Positions 1-8,253 of a DNA stretch of 64,000 bases are shown here, one piece after another. The stretch is from Allobacillus saliphilus. GTDB lineage: Bacteria > Bacillota > Bacilli > Bacillales > Alkalibacillaceae. Under the pieces are notes generated by a model. That model had not been told where the DNA came from. It saw only the letters and a program-made list of their open reading frames with translations, and did no database searches. Position numbers and translations under genes: made by a program. How positions within the stretch are numbered: the first letter of the stretch is position 1; every line of letters starts with the position of its first letter. The DNA lies in the NCBI RefSeq assembly GCF_018138385.1, contig NZ_JAGSIE010000010.1, positions 1 to 64,000 on the forward strand, written 5' to 3'.

Positions 1-70
1 CTATGTGCTTACCGCTACCAGGTCACACTCGGGACTTTCACCCGTTAGAATTCACCCATGCCGGGCAAAC
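1..70 (-). mobile_element. Group IIC intron, 5' end (partial, runs off the window)
   Basis: Read on the minus strand from position 70, the sequence starts GTTTGCCCGGCATGGGTG and continues with GGGTGAAAGTCCCGAG and a GGTAGCGGTAAGC segment. From memory this is the start of domain I of bacterial class C group II introns such as the one in Oceanobacillus iheyensis (GUGUGCCCGGCAUGGGUG, then GGGUGAGAGUCCCGAA). Class C introns insert just after terminator stem-loops, and a terminator stem with a T tract lies directly upstream (71-105). The remaining ribozyme domains and any reverse transcriptase would lie left of the window and cannot be checked. Confidence 0.85.
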
Positions 71-105
71 AAAAAACCCATCTATTCCTTATTGAATAGA
101 TGGGT
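71..105 (-). terminator. Intrinsic terminator of the nfeD2-floA operon, target of the intron
   Basis: A perfect 12-bp inverted repeat (76-87 with 94-105, six-base loop) is followed on the minus strand by six T residues. It lies nine bases after the stop codon of the last gene of the floA operon. The intron 5' end abuts the T tract. Confidence 0.85.
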
Positions 106-113
106 CGAAACAA

Positions 114-593
114 TTATGCTTGTCGTTTTCGACGAGTCGATTTAGGTTGATCAAGTACTTCACTCATAATCAAGCTTTCAACCAGTCTTTTTTTATTTAA
201 GTTTTCTTTTACTGAAATACGCGTCGTGGAACGATGATCGCTTGGGACAATAGATCCTGCTTTAATTTTATCACTTGTCACCATACGCTCAGCTGTATCT
301 TCGAGCGATTCCTCTCTTCTTTTCTGCGAATCCTCTAACGCTTGATACCATTCATTTGACGAATCCGATTGGACGTCAGAAATAGTCGTTTCCACTTCCT
401 GCTTAAATGTTTCAAAACGTTCTTTAATCGTTTGCTTTTCGCTTGTTTCTTGTTTTGAAGTTGGGTTATCTCGTGTTGGCCGTTCATCGTGGTCTTTTTT
501 ATCATCTTCATTTTTAAAGAATCCAAATAACCCAGCCAACAGTGCCATAATTATGAAAATATTACTGAATATCGCATCTAAAATTCCTTCCAA
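114..593 (-). CDS. Uncharacterised membrane-anchored protein, third gene of the floA operon
   Basis: The 159-residue protein has one predicted membrane segment at about residues 9-28, followed by a long, highly charged, probably coiled cytoplasmic region (residues 30-130) and a basic C-terminus ending RRKRQA. I do not recognise a named domain. It starts 31 bases after floA and ends at the operon terminator, so it is probably co-transcribed with nfeD2 and floA and may work with the flotillin scaffold; that is inference from position only. B. subtilis has the short gene yqfB at this place, but I could not see convincing similarity, so no symbol is given. Confidence 0.7.
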   Translation of the reverse strand: MEGILDAIFSNIFIIMALLAGLFGFFKNEDDKKDHDERPTRDNPTSKQETSEKQTIKERFETFKQEVETTISDVQSDSSNEWYQALEDSQKRREESLEDTAERMVTSDKIKAGSIVPSDHRSTTRISVKENLNKKRLVESLIMSEVLDQPKSTRRKRQA

Positions 594-624
594 AAGGATT
601 CACACTCCTTTGGCGAGCAGATTA

Positions 625-1623
625 TTATTTCGAGTCATTATCATGATTTTGATCATCTTTACTGATCTTGCTAATCATATCTCGCATATCCGTATCGGCC
701 ATTACGTTTTTATAGTTGACGTAATCCATGACACCCATATTCCCGCTACGAAGTGCTTCAGAAAGTGCTTGCGGAACAAGTGCTTCCGCTTCAACCACTT
801 GTGCTTGCATTTCTTGAACTTTGGCAATGTTCTCTTGTTCTTGAGCAACTGCCATCGCACGTCTTTCTTCTGCTTTCGCTTGCGCGATGTTTTTATCCGC
901 TTCCGCTTGATCTGTTTGTAACATCGCACCAATGTTTTTACCGATATCAACATCTGCAATATCAATGGATAAGATTTCAAATGCTGTTCCAGCATCTAAC
1001 CCTTTACCTAAAACATTTTTAGAAATTCTGTCTGGATTTTCTAATACTTTACCATGACTTTCTGAAGAACCGATTGTACTAACGACACCTTCACCGACAC
1101 GTGCGATAACCGTATCTTCACCGGCACCACCGACAAGGCGGTCGATGTTAGCACGTACTGTAATTCGAGCTTTTGCTTTTACTTCAATACCATCCATTGC
1201 AACACCTGCGATAAACGGTGTTTCAATAACTTTCGGGTTAACACTCATTTGTACAGCTTCTAAAACGTCACGACCAGCCAAGTCGATGGCTGCACAACGC
1301 TCAAAACTTAATTCAATGTTAGCACGTTGAGCCGCAATCAAAGCATTGACGACACGGTCAACGTTACCCCCGGCTAAATAGTGACTCTCTAGCTGGTTAG
1401 TATTTACATCAAGTCCTGCTTTGTGAGATTTAATCAATGGATTAATGACCATCTTAGGAACAACTCGACGTAAGCGCATACCGATTAATGTAAAGATACT
1501 GATTCTAACACCTGCAGCTAATGCACTAATCCAGAGTGTTACTGGAACAAACGTGAACAAAATCGCCACAGCGATAATGATTAGTGCTACGAGCAATAAA
1601 GGCCATAATTCTTGAAATTCCAT
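625..1623 (-). CDS. floA: Flotillin-like protein FloA
   Basis: FloA (YqfA) is a bacterial flotillin that forms membrane foci and organises functional membrane microdomains. The 332-residue protein has a hydrophobic N-terminal hairpin (about residues 7-45), an SPFH/PHB-type region (about 50-230) and an Ala/Glu/Gln-rich coiled coil (about 235-300), ending with an acidic tail. Length and order match the family. It lies 21 bases after nfeD2 with a clear AGGAGG ribosome site, the usual NfeD-flotillin pairing. Regulation is probably through the SigW-like promoter upstream of nfeD2. Identification is secure. Confidence 0.96.
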   Translation of the reverse strand: MEFQELWPLLLVALIIIAVAILFTFVPVTLWISALAAGVRISIFTLIGMRLRRVVPKMVINPLIKSHKAGLDVNTNQLESHYLAGGNVDRVVNALIAAQRANIELSFERCAAIDLAGRDVLEAVQMSVNPKVIETPFIAGVAMDGIEVKAKARITVRANIDRLVGGAGEDTVIARVGEGVVSTIGSSESHGKVLENPDRISKNVLGKGLDAGTAFEILSIDIADVDIGKNIGAMLQTDQAEADKNIAQAKAEERRAMAVAQEQENIAKVQEMQAQVVEAEALVPQALSEALRSGNMGVMDYVNYKNVMADTDMRDMISKISKDDQNHDNDSK

Positions 1624-1644
1624 ATTAAAATTCCTCCTATAAAA

Positions 1645-2976
1645 TTAATCTTCTTTTTTTACTTCTCTAACAACTAAACGCGAACCTTCAACTTTGACAA
1701 TTTTAATGATTGAACCTTGTGCAATAAAAGAACCTTCTGAAACGACATCGAGTCGTTCTTCATCAAACACAGCTGTCCCTGATGGACGTAAATAAGTTAG
1801 GGCTGTTCCTTCCTTCCCTATTAACTCCATACGGTTTACATTTGAAATGTAACCCTTTTCCGTGGACGTTTGGTCTTTTAACACAATATGACGAAAGATT
1901 CCTTTATCGGTATCAATCTTTTTAAATAGAATGATTGCCAAAATCATTGCAACCAATAAAGCAATCCCGATACTGAAAGCCATATGACCCATGTCGGCTC
2001 CTGAAGTCAGCATGGCACCGAGAATCGCTCCTCCACCGACAATTCCAAGAATACCACTCGGTAAAAATATTTCCAATACAATTAAAACAATACCTGCAAG
2101 CATGAGCACTAAAGATTCATATCCAGCTAATCCCGCTACAAGGTGCCCGTAAAAGAAAAGAAATAGAGCAGCAACGCCCATTCCGCCAGCAACACCAAAA
2201 CCTGGTGAATATAGCTCGACAATCAAGCCGATACTTGCAATTGATAATAGGATTGGGACGACAACCGGATTCGTAATGAATCTTGCTAAGTTCTCAGAAA
2301 AAGTTGGATTGGTCTCTGTGACAGTTGGATTGGTGATTTCCATTTTTTCAAATAGCTCTTGGCGGTCAGATGCAATGCCTTCTGCATATTCCACTTCGAG
2401 AGCTTCCTGTGCACGCAATGTCAGAAATTCACCTTCTCCAGCACGATATTCAGGTAAATCGATACTTGGATCCGCCATGGCTTGCGCATACAATGGGTCC
2501 CTTCCATTTTTCTCGGCTGCAGACGTCATCGCTGCAATCCATGCTGATTGTGCTTTCTTGCTTGCTGCATTTCCATCCCCAGTAATGACGCCAGAGGCTC
2601 CCATTGTTGCTCCAGGTTTAAAATAGATTTCATCTGCTTGCAAAGCTATGTATGAACCTGCTGACAAGGCTTCATTAACAATGTAAGCTGCGGTTGGTAT
2701 GTCTGTACTTGATATCAATGTTGCAATATCTCCTGCTGAATCTACTCTTCCACCGGGTGAGTTAATCTCAAAAACGATTTGATCGGCAAACTCTTCCTCT
2801 GCCTCTTTGATACTACGATCGAGAAAAGCAACCAATCCCCGTTCAACTTCATTTTCAACAGGAATTACATACACGGATGTAGATGCTTCCTGCTCATCAT
2901 TTGCAAAAATTGATGCTTGGTTGATCCATAGGAATGACAAAGTGAATATGAAAACCGCCAAAAATTTTTTTCGCAT
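1645..2976 (-). CDS. yqeZ: NfeD-family membrane protein with ClpP-like domain (YqeZ type)
   Basis: This 443-residue long-form NfeD protein has a signal peptide (about 1-25), a ClpP/S49-like domain (about 35-200) with a serine in the SAGS motif (S105) placed like the family nucleophile and a nearby KK pair (140-141) that could supply the lysine, four or more membrane segments (about 235-350), and a C-terminal OB-fold-like NfeD domain (about 375-440). NfeD proteins are encoded next to flotillins or stomatins and are thought to act with them in membrane organisation and stress. It is the first gene of the nfeD2-floA operon. The exact substrate is unknown. Confidence 0.92.
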   Translation of the reverse strand: MRKKFLAVFIFTLSFLWINQASIFANDEQEASTSVYVIPVENEVERGLVAFLDRSIKEAEEEFADQIVFEINSPGGRVDSAGDIATLISSTDIPTAAYIVNEALSAGSYIALQADEIYFKPGATMGASGVITGDGNAASKKAQSAWIAAMTSAAEKNGRDPLYAQAMADPSIDLPEYRAGEGEFLTLRAQEALEVEYAEGIASDRQELFEKMEITNPTVTETNPTFSENLARFITNPVVVPILLSIASIGLIVELYSPGFGVAGGMGVAALFLFFYGHLVAGLAGYESLVLMLAGIVLIVLEIFLPSGILGIVGGGAILGAMLTSGADMGHMAFSIGIALLVAMILAIILFKKIDTDKGIFRHIVLKDQTSTEKGYISNVNRMELIGKEGTALTYLRPSGTAVFDEERLDVVSEGSFIAQGSIIKIVKVEGSRLVVREVKKED

Positions 2977-3033
2977 TCATTTCACTCCCTTCTTCCAGAC
3001 TTTTCAGACGGTTAATTACTATTCTACTATATA

Positions 3034-3060
3034 TACGTCTAAGAACAATCAGAAGTTTCA
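3034..3060 (-). promoter_or_regulatory. SigW-like promoter of the nfeD2-floA operon
   Basis: On the minus strand TGAAAC (3055-3060) is followed 17 bases later by CGTA (3034-3037), close to the extracytoplasmic-function SigW consensus TGAAAC-N16/17-CGTA. It lies about 60 bases before the nfeD2 start. The B. subtilis yqeZ-floA-yqfB operon is known to be SigW-controlled, which supports the call. Confidence 0.7.
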
Positions 3061-3186
3061 TGTTTTAAAAAAATGTAAAATTTATTAGGTTTGCTTGAAC
3101 AGATCAGTTTCACCTGGTATGAAAACCAGAAGAATCTCGCTTTTCATATCAACTACCAAATTAAATTGTTCATCGAAAGCATAATG

Positions 3187-3227
3187 AAAAACCCAATTTG
3201 ATGGAAAATCCCACCAAATTGGGTTTT
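3187..3227 (-). terminator. Terminator after yqeY
   Basis: A 13-bp inverted repeat built on AAAACCCAATTTG (3188-3200 with 3215-3227) is followed by Ts on the minus strand, starting seven bases after the yqeY stop codon. It separates rpsU-yqeY from the nfeD2 operon. Confidence 0.8.
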
Positions 3228-3233
3228 ATCTTT

Positions 3234-3677
3234 TTATTGTAAATGTTTCATTACGAATTGATTGACTTTTGAACCGTCAGCTTTGCCTTTAACTTTCGGC
3301 ATCACTGCACTCATTACTTTCCCCATATCTTTTTTGGAAGTAGCTTGTTGTTCATCAATCGTTTCTTGGATGATTTTTTCTAATTCTTCATCAGATAACT
3401 GCTCTGGCATATAAGCTTGAATAATGGCCAACTCGCTTTCAATCTGTTCGGCCAAATCTTCACGGTTAGCTTTTCGGAATTCATGGAGGGAATCATTTCT
3501 TTGTTTTACTTCGCGACTTAAAACTTGTAACTCTTCTTCTTCAGTCAAGTCAGCCTGTTTTTTGATCGCTTCATTTTGCAAAGATGATTTAACCATTCGA
3601 ATAACAGTCAATTTTTCTTTTTCTCTGTTTTTCATCGCTGTTTTCATATCAGCGTTTAATTGTTCAAGCAATGACAT
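3234..3677 (-). CDS. yqeY: GatB/YqeY-domain protein
   Basis: YqeY proteins resemble the tail domain of the GatB amidotransferase subunit and probably bind tRNA, but their function is not established. The 147-residue length, the start [12 protein letters not shown] and motifs such as KSSLQNEAI and [11 protein letters not shown] are typical. It lies 18 bases after rpsU and shares its promoter, the standard Bacillus arrangement. A terminator follows immediately. Confidence 0.95.
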   Translation of the reverse strand: MSLLEQLNADMKTAMKNREKEKLTVIRMVKSSLQNEAIKKQADLTEEEELQVLSREVKQRNDSLHEFRKANREDLAEQIESELAIIQAYMPEQLSDEELEKIIQETIDEQQATSKKDMGKVMSAVMPKVKGKADGSKVNQFVMKHLQ

Positions 3678-3695
3678 GAACGCTTACACCCTCTT

Positions 3696-3875
3696 TTATT
3701 TTTTACGCTTCCGTGCAGCCTCTGATTTTTTCTTACGTCTTACACTAGGCTTTTCATAATATTCACGCTTACGATACTCAGACAATGTACCGTTTTTTGA
3801 AACGGATCGTCTAAAGCGTCGAAGAGCATCCTCAATAGTCTCATTCTTTCTAACGCGAGTTGTATTATTAGACAT
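3696..3875 (-). CDS. rpsU: Small ribosomal subunit protein bS21
   Basis: bS21 is a small basic protein of the 30S platform near the anti-Shine-Dalgarno end of 16S rRNA. The 59-residue protein has the family core ([33 protein letters not shown]). The ATG at 3873-3875 is preferred over an in-frame TTG six bases upstream, because the GGGAGG site (about 3883-3889) would lie against the TTG but sits seven bases from the ATG. It leads an rpsU-yqeY operon from a strong SigA promoter. Confidence 0.96.
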   Translation of the reverse strand: MSNNTTRVRKNETIEDALRRFRRSVSKNGTLSEYRKREYYEKPSVRRKKKSEAARKRKK

Positions 3876-3943
3876 GCTCAACCCTCCCTCCAGCTAAACC
3901 AAAAAAGTGAAACAATGCACACAGCTCGTGTACATCTTTGGTT

Positions 3944-3972
3944 ATTATATTAAAAATTCTTCCCCAGGTCAA
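3944..3972 (-). promoter_or_regulatory. SigA promoter of rpsU-yqeY
   Basis: TTGACC (3967-3972) and a perfect TATAAT (3944-3949) are separated by 17 bases on the minus strand, about 70 bases before rpsU. Confidence 0.85.
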
Positions 3973-4037
3973 TGAACTCTTTCTAAAACAGTCATGTATT
4001 CATCGAACAAGCATAAAATGTAACGGGGAGGAACGCT

Positions 4038-5015
4038 ATGTATCTCATGATTTTGATGATTGCTACGTATATTGGAATATTTTTGTTTGGAATTTTGCTC
4101 ATGCGCGTTGGTTTCGAAAATATCAGTATGCAGACGATAAAATCCGTCCGGCCTAATCCTTCGATCTACGCTGGCTTGCTAATGGGCTTTTTGCTGACAC
4201 TTCTACTACAAAGTAGCTCTGTTTCAATTGCTTTATTAATTTCTTTTTACGCAGCATACCGACTGAGTATTCCGTTTGCTATTTGTTTCATCATTGGAGC
4301 TAATATTGGGACAACCTTAACTGCTCAGTTATTCATTTGGAATAATGAACATTTAATGATTGCTTGTTTATTGATCGGCTTCATATGTTTAGTTAGTCAG
4401 AAGCGTAACATATTTTTTATCGGTACTATTTTATTTGGCATGGGTGTTGTATTCAGTGCATTAGGGGGACTTGAGCAATTATCAAACCAAATTCCTAAAA
4501 ATTCGTATATGGCTATCCAAAACGGACAAATTGACCATCCATTCATTCTGCTTTTATTCGGGGCTGCAATCACTTCCATTATTCAGTCTTCTACTGCTTT
4601 CACAGGAATTCTTATCAGTTTTTCAGGTGGCGGCTCGATTCCGTTACTGGATATCTACTACTTGCTACTCGGTGCCAATATAGGGACTTGCTTAACCGTC
4701 ATACTCGTTGGTCTTAGCCACAAGCCGAAGCTTAGAATTATTGCGTATATTCACATTTGGATTAATGTAATTGGAAGTGTTGTATTTTTCTACCCGGGGA
4801 TCGGACAAGTATTTGTAAACACGGTATCAGCTATTTCTGACCATCCAGGCCAACAAATTATATTATTAGCGTTCTTATACAATTTATCTGTTGGTTTGTT
4901 GATTTTCATTTTACACAAACCTTTTGCCCGTCTACTAGAAGAGCTTTATTTACGCCAAGCCAGTTGGTCAAACTCTGTTACCCAAAAGAATATAAAAAAA
5001 CAAAGAGCCAGCTAG
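4038..5015 (+). CDS. yqeW: Na/Pi cotransporter-family membrane protein (YqeW type)
   Basis: The 325-residue protein has about nine membrane segments and the internal duplication of the Na/Pi-cotransporter II family: QSSSVSIALL with GANIGTTLT near residues 55-95, and QSSTAFTGIL with GANIGTCLT near 180-225. The paired QSS motifs are the substrate-binding signature. It lacks the C-terminal PhoU-like domain of longer homologues. It probably exports or exchanges phosphate with Na+; the substrate is not shown. A GGGGAGG site precedes the ATG. It is divergent from rpsU, as yqeW is in B. subtilis. Confidence 0.9.
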   Translation: MYLMILMIATYIGIFLFGILLMRVGFENISMQTIKSVRPNPSIYAGLLMGFLLTLLLQSSSVSIALLISFYAAYRLSIPFAICFIIGANIGTTLTAQLFIWNNEHLMIACLLIGFICLVSQKRNIFFIGTILFGMGVVFSALGGLEQLSNQIPKNSYMAIQNGQIDHPFILLLFGAAITSIIQSSTAFTGILISFSGGGSIPLLDIYYLLLGANIGTCLTVILVGLSHKPKLRIIAYIHIWINVIGSVVFFYPGIGQVFVNTVSAISDHPGQQIILLAFLYNLSVGLLIFILHKPFARLLEELYLRQASWSNSVTQKNIKKQRAS

Positions 5016-5090
5016 ATTACTATTTGAATTAAGATTGATTTGCTTAATCTGTACGTGGACACTCATGATCAACTTAATGGGGGCACTGCA
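5016..5090. other. Short spacer between yqeW and the 21-bp array
   Basis: No gene, terminator or promoter is convincing here. The yqeW transcript probably runs into the repeat array and ends at the hairpin at 5393-5433. Confidence 0.5.
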
Positions 5091-5342
5091 GCTGACTGTT
5101 GAAGAAGTTCGACTCACTGCTGATAAGTGGTTGCTAACTGTTGAAAAAGTGTGGCTGACTGCTGATAAAGGATTGCTAACTGTTGATAGAGCGCGGCTGA
5201 CTGCTGATAAAGGATTGCTAACTGTTGAAAAAACGCGGCTGACTGCTGATAAAGGGTTGCTAACTGCTGAAAAAACGCGGCTGACTGTTGATAAAGGGGT
5301 GCTAACTGTTGAAAAAACGCGGCTGACTGCTGATAATTCGTT
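5091..5342. repeat. 21-bp tandem array, 12 units in alternating A/B types
   Basis: Twelve 21-bp units follow head to tail. From 5154 they alternate between type A (GCTGACTGCTGATAAAGGAT plus T) and type B (GCTAACTGTTGAAAAAACGC plus G), giving a 42-bp higher-order period; the first units are more degenerate and a broken unit follows to about 5353. Because 21 is a multiple of three and the units lack stop triplets in some frames, open frames exist on both strands (heptapeptide periodicity such as LTADKGL or FSTVSNP). Neither has a good ribosome site, so I treat this as a minisatellite, not a gene. No terminal inverted repeats like those of the second array were found. Confidence 0.9.
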
Positions 5343-5392
5343 GCTCACAACTTAAATAAGCTCGAATTTTTTTAACAAACAACAAAACAATC

Positions 5393-5433
5393 AAAAGCCC
5401 GAACGATTTTAGATTCAAACCGTTCGAGCTTTT
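5393..5433. terminator. Bidirectional terminator between yqeW/array and deoC
   Basis: An inverted repeat built on AAAAGCTCGAACG (5393-5405 with 5421-5433, one G-T pair) is followed by T-rich sequence on the plus strand. It lies 22 bases after the deoC stop and can serve both converging transcripts. Confidence 0.75.
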
Positions 5434-5455
5434 TGAGTTTTTTTATGCAATTCAC

Positions 5456-6127
5456 TTAGTAACTAGATTGACCTTCTTGACCATTTACTATATCTACACC
5501 TGCAGATGCGCCTATTCGAGTCGCTCCTGCATCTAACATTGCATTGGCATCCTCTAGGTTACGAACACCACCAGATGCTTTGACACCCATTTCAGGGCCG
5601 ACTGTCAGACGCATGAGACGGACATCATCAACAGTTGCTCCTCCACCAGCAAATCCAGTGGACGTTTTGACGAAATCAGCACCAGCTAATTTAGCTAGCT
5701 CGCATGCTTTCACTTTTTCATCCTGGTCTAATAAGACTGTTTCAATAATCACTTTGACAATCGCTCGACCTTTTACAGCTTCTACGATTTCTTTTATTTC
5801 CGTTTCAACTTCCTCAAAACGATGATCTTTTAGTGATCCGATATTAATAACCATATCTATTTCAGTTGCGCCATTTTCAACAGCTTGTTTTGCTTCAAAT
5901 ACTTTTGTTTCTAATGTTGTTGCACCTAATGGGAAACCGACCACTGTACAAACTTTGACATCGGAATCTTTCAATAGCTCATGACAATGTGCGACCCATG
6001 TAGGATTTACACAGACGGAAGCAAACTTATATTCTTTTGCCTCTTCACATATTTGATTGATTTGTTCTGCTTGAACTTCAGGCTTTAACAATGTGTGGTC
6101 AATCATTCCAGCGATATTTTGGTCCAT
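5456..6127 (-). CDS. deoC: Deoxyribose-phosphate aldolase
   Basis: DeoC splits 2-deoxyribose-5-phosphate into glyceraldehyde-3-phosphate and acetaldehyde during deoxynucleoside catabolism. The 223-residue TIM barrel has the expected D91 (EIDMVIN), Schiff-base lysine K154 (DFVKTSTGF) and K183 (GVKASGG). It follows mtaB with a 15-base gap and may be co-transcribed with it. In B. subtilis deoC lies elsewhere with nucleoside genes, so its place at the end of the dnaK cluster is a local rearrangement; no nupC or pdp is nearby. Confidence 0.97.
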   Translation of the reverse strand: MDQNIAGMIDHTLLKPEVQAEQINQICEEAKEYKFASVCVNPTWVAHCHELLKDSDVKVCTVVGFPLGATTLETKVFEAKQAVENGATEIDMVINIGSLKDHRFEEVETEIKEIVEAVKGRAIVKVIIETVLLDQDEKVKACELAKLAGADFVKTSTGFAGGGATVDDVRLMRLTVGPEMGVKASGGVRNLEDANAMLDAGATRIGASAGVDIVNGQEGQSSY

Positions 6128-6142
6128 TTACATCTACTCCTT

Positions 6143-7498
6143 TTATGAACTGATTACTTTGTTATACACTTCATCGTCTTCCATCACACGGACAAATTGT
6201 CCATTATTATAAGGATAACCTGCTTCTGTGATTTTTACTTTCACTACTTTTCCAATCATATCTGGAGAACACTCAAGCACAACTTTTAAATAGTTGTCTG
6301 AATAGCCTTCATACAAACCACTGTCTGGATCTTTTTTATATGGAACTTCTGGAATGACTTCTAACACTTCACCTTCAAAAAGAGAAGCATATTCTTTCGC
6401 TTGCTGGTCGGATAGCTCGATGAGTCGATGAACACGGTCATTTTTTGTTTCGTCATCGATTTGATCCTTCATTCGCGCTGCAGGTGTACCGGTTCTTTGA
6501 GAATATGGAAAGACGTGTAACTCTGAAAAGCCAATTTCCTGAATCGAACGATAGGTTTCCATAAATTCTTCTTCCGTTTCACCAGGGAAACCAACAATGA
6601 CGTCTGAAGTAATCGCTAGACCAGGTAAGGCTTTTTTTACTTTTTGGACTCGGGTTAGATAGAACTCCATTGTGTATTTTCTTCGCATACGTTTTAAGAC
6701 GGTGTCAGACCCTGATTGTAGTGGAATATGCAAGTGACGCACAATCTTCTTCGATTGATCAAGCACTTCAATCACCTCATCAGAAATCTGACTCGCTTCG
6801 ATGGAGGAAATTCGAATCCGCTTTAAGCCGACGACTTTACTTTCTAAATCACGAAGCAAAGCAGCTAAATTATAGTCTTCTAAATCTTCTCCATATCCGC
6901 CTGTATGAATACCTGTTAGTACAATCTCTTGATATCCGGCATCAACAAGTTGTTGCGCTTGATTGATGACATCCTCTGGTGGACGGGAGCGCATTAAGCC
7001 CCTTGCCCAAGGAATAATGCAAAACGTACAGAAATTATTACATCCTTCTTGAATTTTTAAAGAAGCACGTGTACGGTCAGTGAATTCAGGTACATCCATC
7101 GCTTCAAAGACGCGATTTTTCATAATGTTTTTAACCGCATTAATCGGCTGTCTTTCTTCTTTATAAACTTCGATGTACTCGAGCATCTTCTTACGATCCT
7201 GCGTACCGACAACGATATCCACTCCGGGAATTTGCATAATTTCATCTGGAGAGGTTTGTGCATAACAACCTGTTACACAAATGACGGCTTCTGGGTTTTT
7301 ACGTACTGCTCTACGAATGACTTGTCGGCTTTTTTTATCGCCTGTATTCGTTACCGTGCATGTATTGATGACGTAGACATCTGAATGCTGGTCAAAATCA
7401 ACACGTTCATAATCATGCTCTTTAAAAAATTGCCAAATGGCTTCTGTTTCATAATGATTGACCTTACAACCTAAGGTGTGAAAAGCAACGGTCGTCAC
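6143..7498 (-). CDS. mtaB: tRNA (t6A37) methylthiotransferase MtaB
   Basis: MtaB (YqeV) is a radical-SAM enzyme that converts t6A37 to ms2t6A37 in tRNAs reading ANN codons. The order is N-terminal UPF0004 (HTLGCKVNHYE at the start), radical-SAM core with CNNFCTFC, and C-terminal TRAM domain (last ~65 residues). I start it at the GTG at 7496-7498: it has GGAG eight bases upstream, gives 451 residues as in B. subtilis, and lies four bases after rsmE. A longer upstream open frame overlaps rsmE and is rejected. Confidence 0.95.
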   Translation of the reverse strand: MTTVAFHTLGCKVNHYETEAIWQFFKEHDYERVDFDQHSDVYVINTCTVTNTGDKKSRQVIRRAVRKNPEAVICVTGCYAQTSPDEIMQIPGVDIVVGTQDRKKMLEYIEVYKEERQPINAVKNIMKNRVFEAMDVPEFTDRTRASLKIQEGCNNFCTFCIIPWARGLMRSRPPEDVINQAQQLVDAGYQEIVLTGIHTGGYGEDLEDYNLAALLRDLESKVVGLKRIRISSIEASQISDEVIEVLDQSKKIVRHLHIPLQSGSDTVLKRMRRKYTMEFYLTRVQKVKKALPGLAITSDVIVGFPGETEEEFMETYRSIQEIGFSELHVFPYSQRTGTPAARMKDQIDDETKNDRVHRLIELSDQQAKEYASLFEGEVLEVIPEVPYKKDPDSGLYEGYSDNYLKVVLECSPDMIGKVVKVKITEAGYPYNNGQFVRVMEDDEVYNKVISS

Positions 7499-7502
7499 AC
7501 GA

Positions 7503-8252
7503 TCAACTCCATTCTTCAAAATAAAAAGACAAAGCAGCAAGTACATATAATGGCGCTGTCTCCGTCCGTAAAATACGTTTTCCAAGTCGAATCGAATACA
7601 CATGATCATGATCAAAAAAAGCTAATTCTTTTTCAGAAAATCCACCTTCTGGACCAATAATCACTAGTATTTGATCATTTTTATTTATTTTACCAAGAAC
7701 TTCTCGAAAAGTCGAAGAATGATCTGCTTGCTTAGCTTCTGTTTCATTCGCGATCAAACAGTAATCATATTGCTGAAGATCCAGCTCTCGTAAAGATATC
7801 AATGGTAGTATGTTCGGGATGATGGTTCGATGCGATTGCTCACTAGCTTCTTTCATAATCTTCTCTAAACGAGCTCGCTTCTTCGCTTCTTTTTTTCCAT
7901 CCCATTTAACAATCGAACGATCCATTTGAACAGGTAGTAGCGCGTGCATGCCGAGCTCTGTGCCTTTTTGTGCAATTAACTCAAGCTTATCGCCTTTAGG
8001 CATGCCTTGCGCTACAGTGACCGTTATTGGCAACTCTTTCTGTTCATCTAATTCTTCCAGTAGCGTAATTGTAATTTCCTCTGCATGAATATGCTCGATT
8101 GCACCTATGTGAGTACTTTCATCTGGTTGGCAAATAATCACTTTGTCTCCAGGTTGGAAACGCATAACATTCACCATGTGGTGTCGATCATCACCTTGAA
8201 TGGTAATGATATTTCCTTTTATGTCTTCTGAGGATACAAAGTATCTTTGCAT
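7503..8252 (-). CDS. rsmE: 16S rRNA (uracil1498-N3)-methyltransferase RsmE
   Basis: RsmE methylates N3 of U1498 in 16S rRNA. The 249-residue protein has the N-terminal PUA-like region (MQRYFVSSEDI, GDDRHHMVNVMR) and a C-terminal SPOUT knot (IIGPEGGFSEKEL, LGKRILRTETAPLYVL), both diagnostic. It follows prmA with one base between them and precedes mtaB by four, inside the dnaK cluster as in B. subtilis (yqeU). Confidence 0.96.
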   Translation of the reverse strand: MQRYFVSSEDIKGNIITIQGDDRHHMVNVMRFQPGDKVIICQPDESTHIGAIEHIHAEEITITLLEELDEQKELPITVTVAQGMPKGDKLELIAQKGTELGMHALLPVQMDRSIVKWDGKKEAKKRARLEKIMKEASEQSHRTIIPNILPLISLRELDLQQYDYCLIANETEAKQADHSSTFREVLGKINKNDQILVIIGPEGGFSEKELAFFDHDHVYSIRLGKRILRTETAPLYVLAALSFYFEEWS

Positions 8253-8253
8253 A

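Noticed and set aside
5091-5342. CRISPR array
   Set aside because: Units are contiguous with no unique spacers, and no cas genes are in the window. The same holds for 47458-47667.
5035-5355. 106-residue plus-strand and 126-residue minus-strand open frames over the first 21-bp array
   Set aside because: The frames are a by-product of a stop-free repeat whose period is a multiple of three. Neither has a ribosome site, both strands are open, and there is no non-repetitive domain.
7499-7615. Longer N-terminus for MtaB
   Set aside because: It overlaps rsmE, has no ribosome site and adds residues not found in the family; the GTG at 7498 with GGAG fits the 451-residue length.
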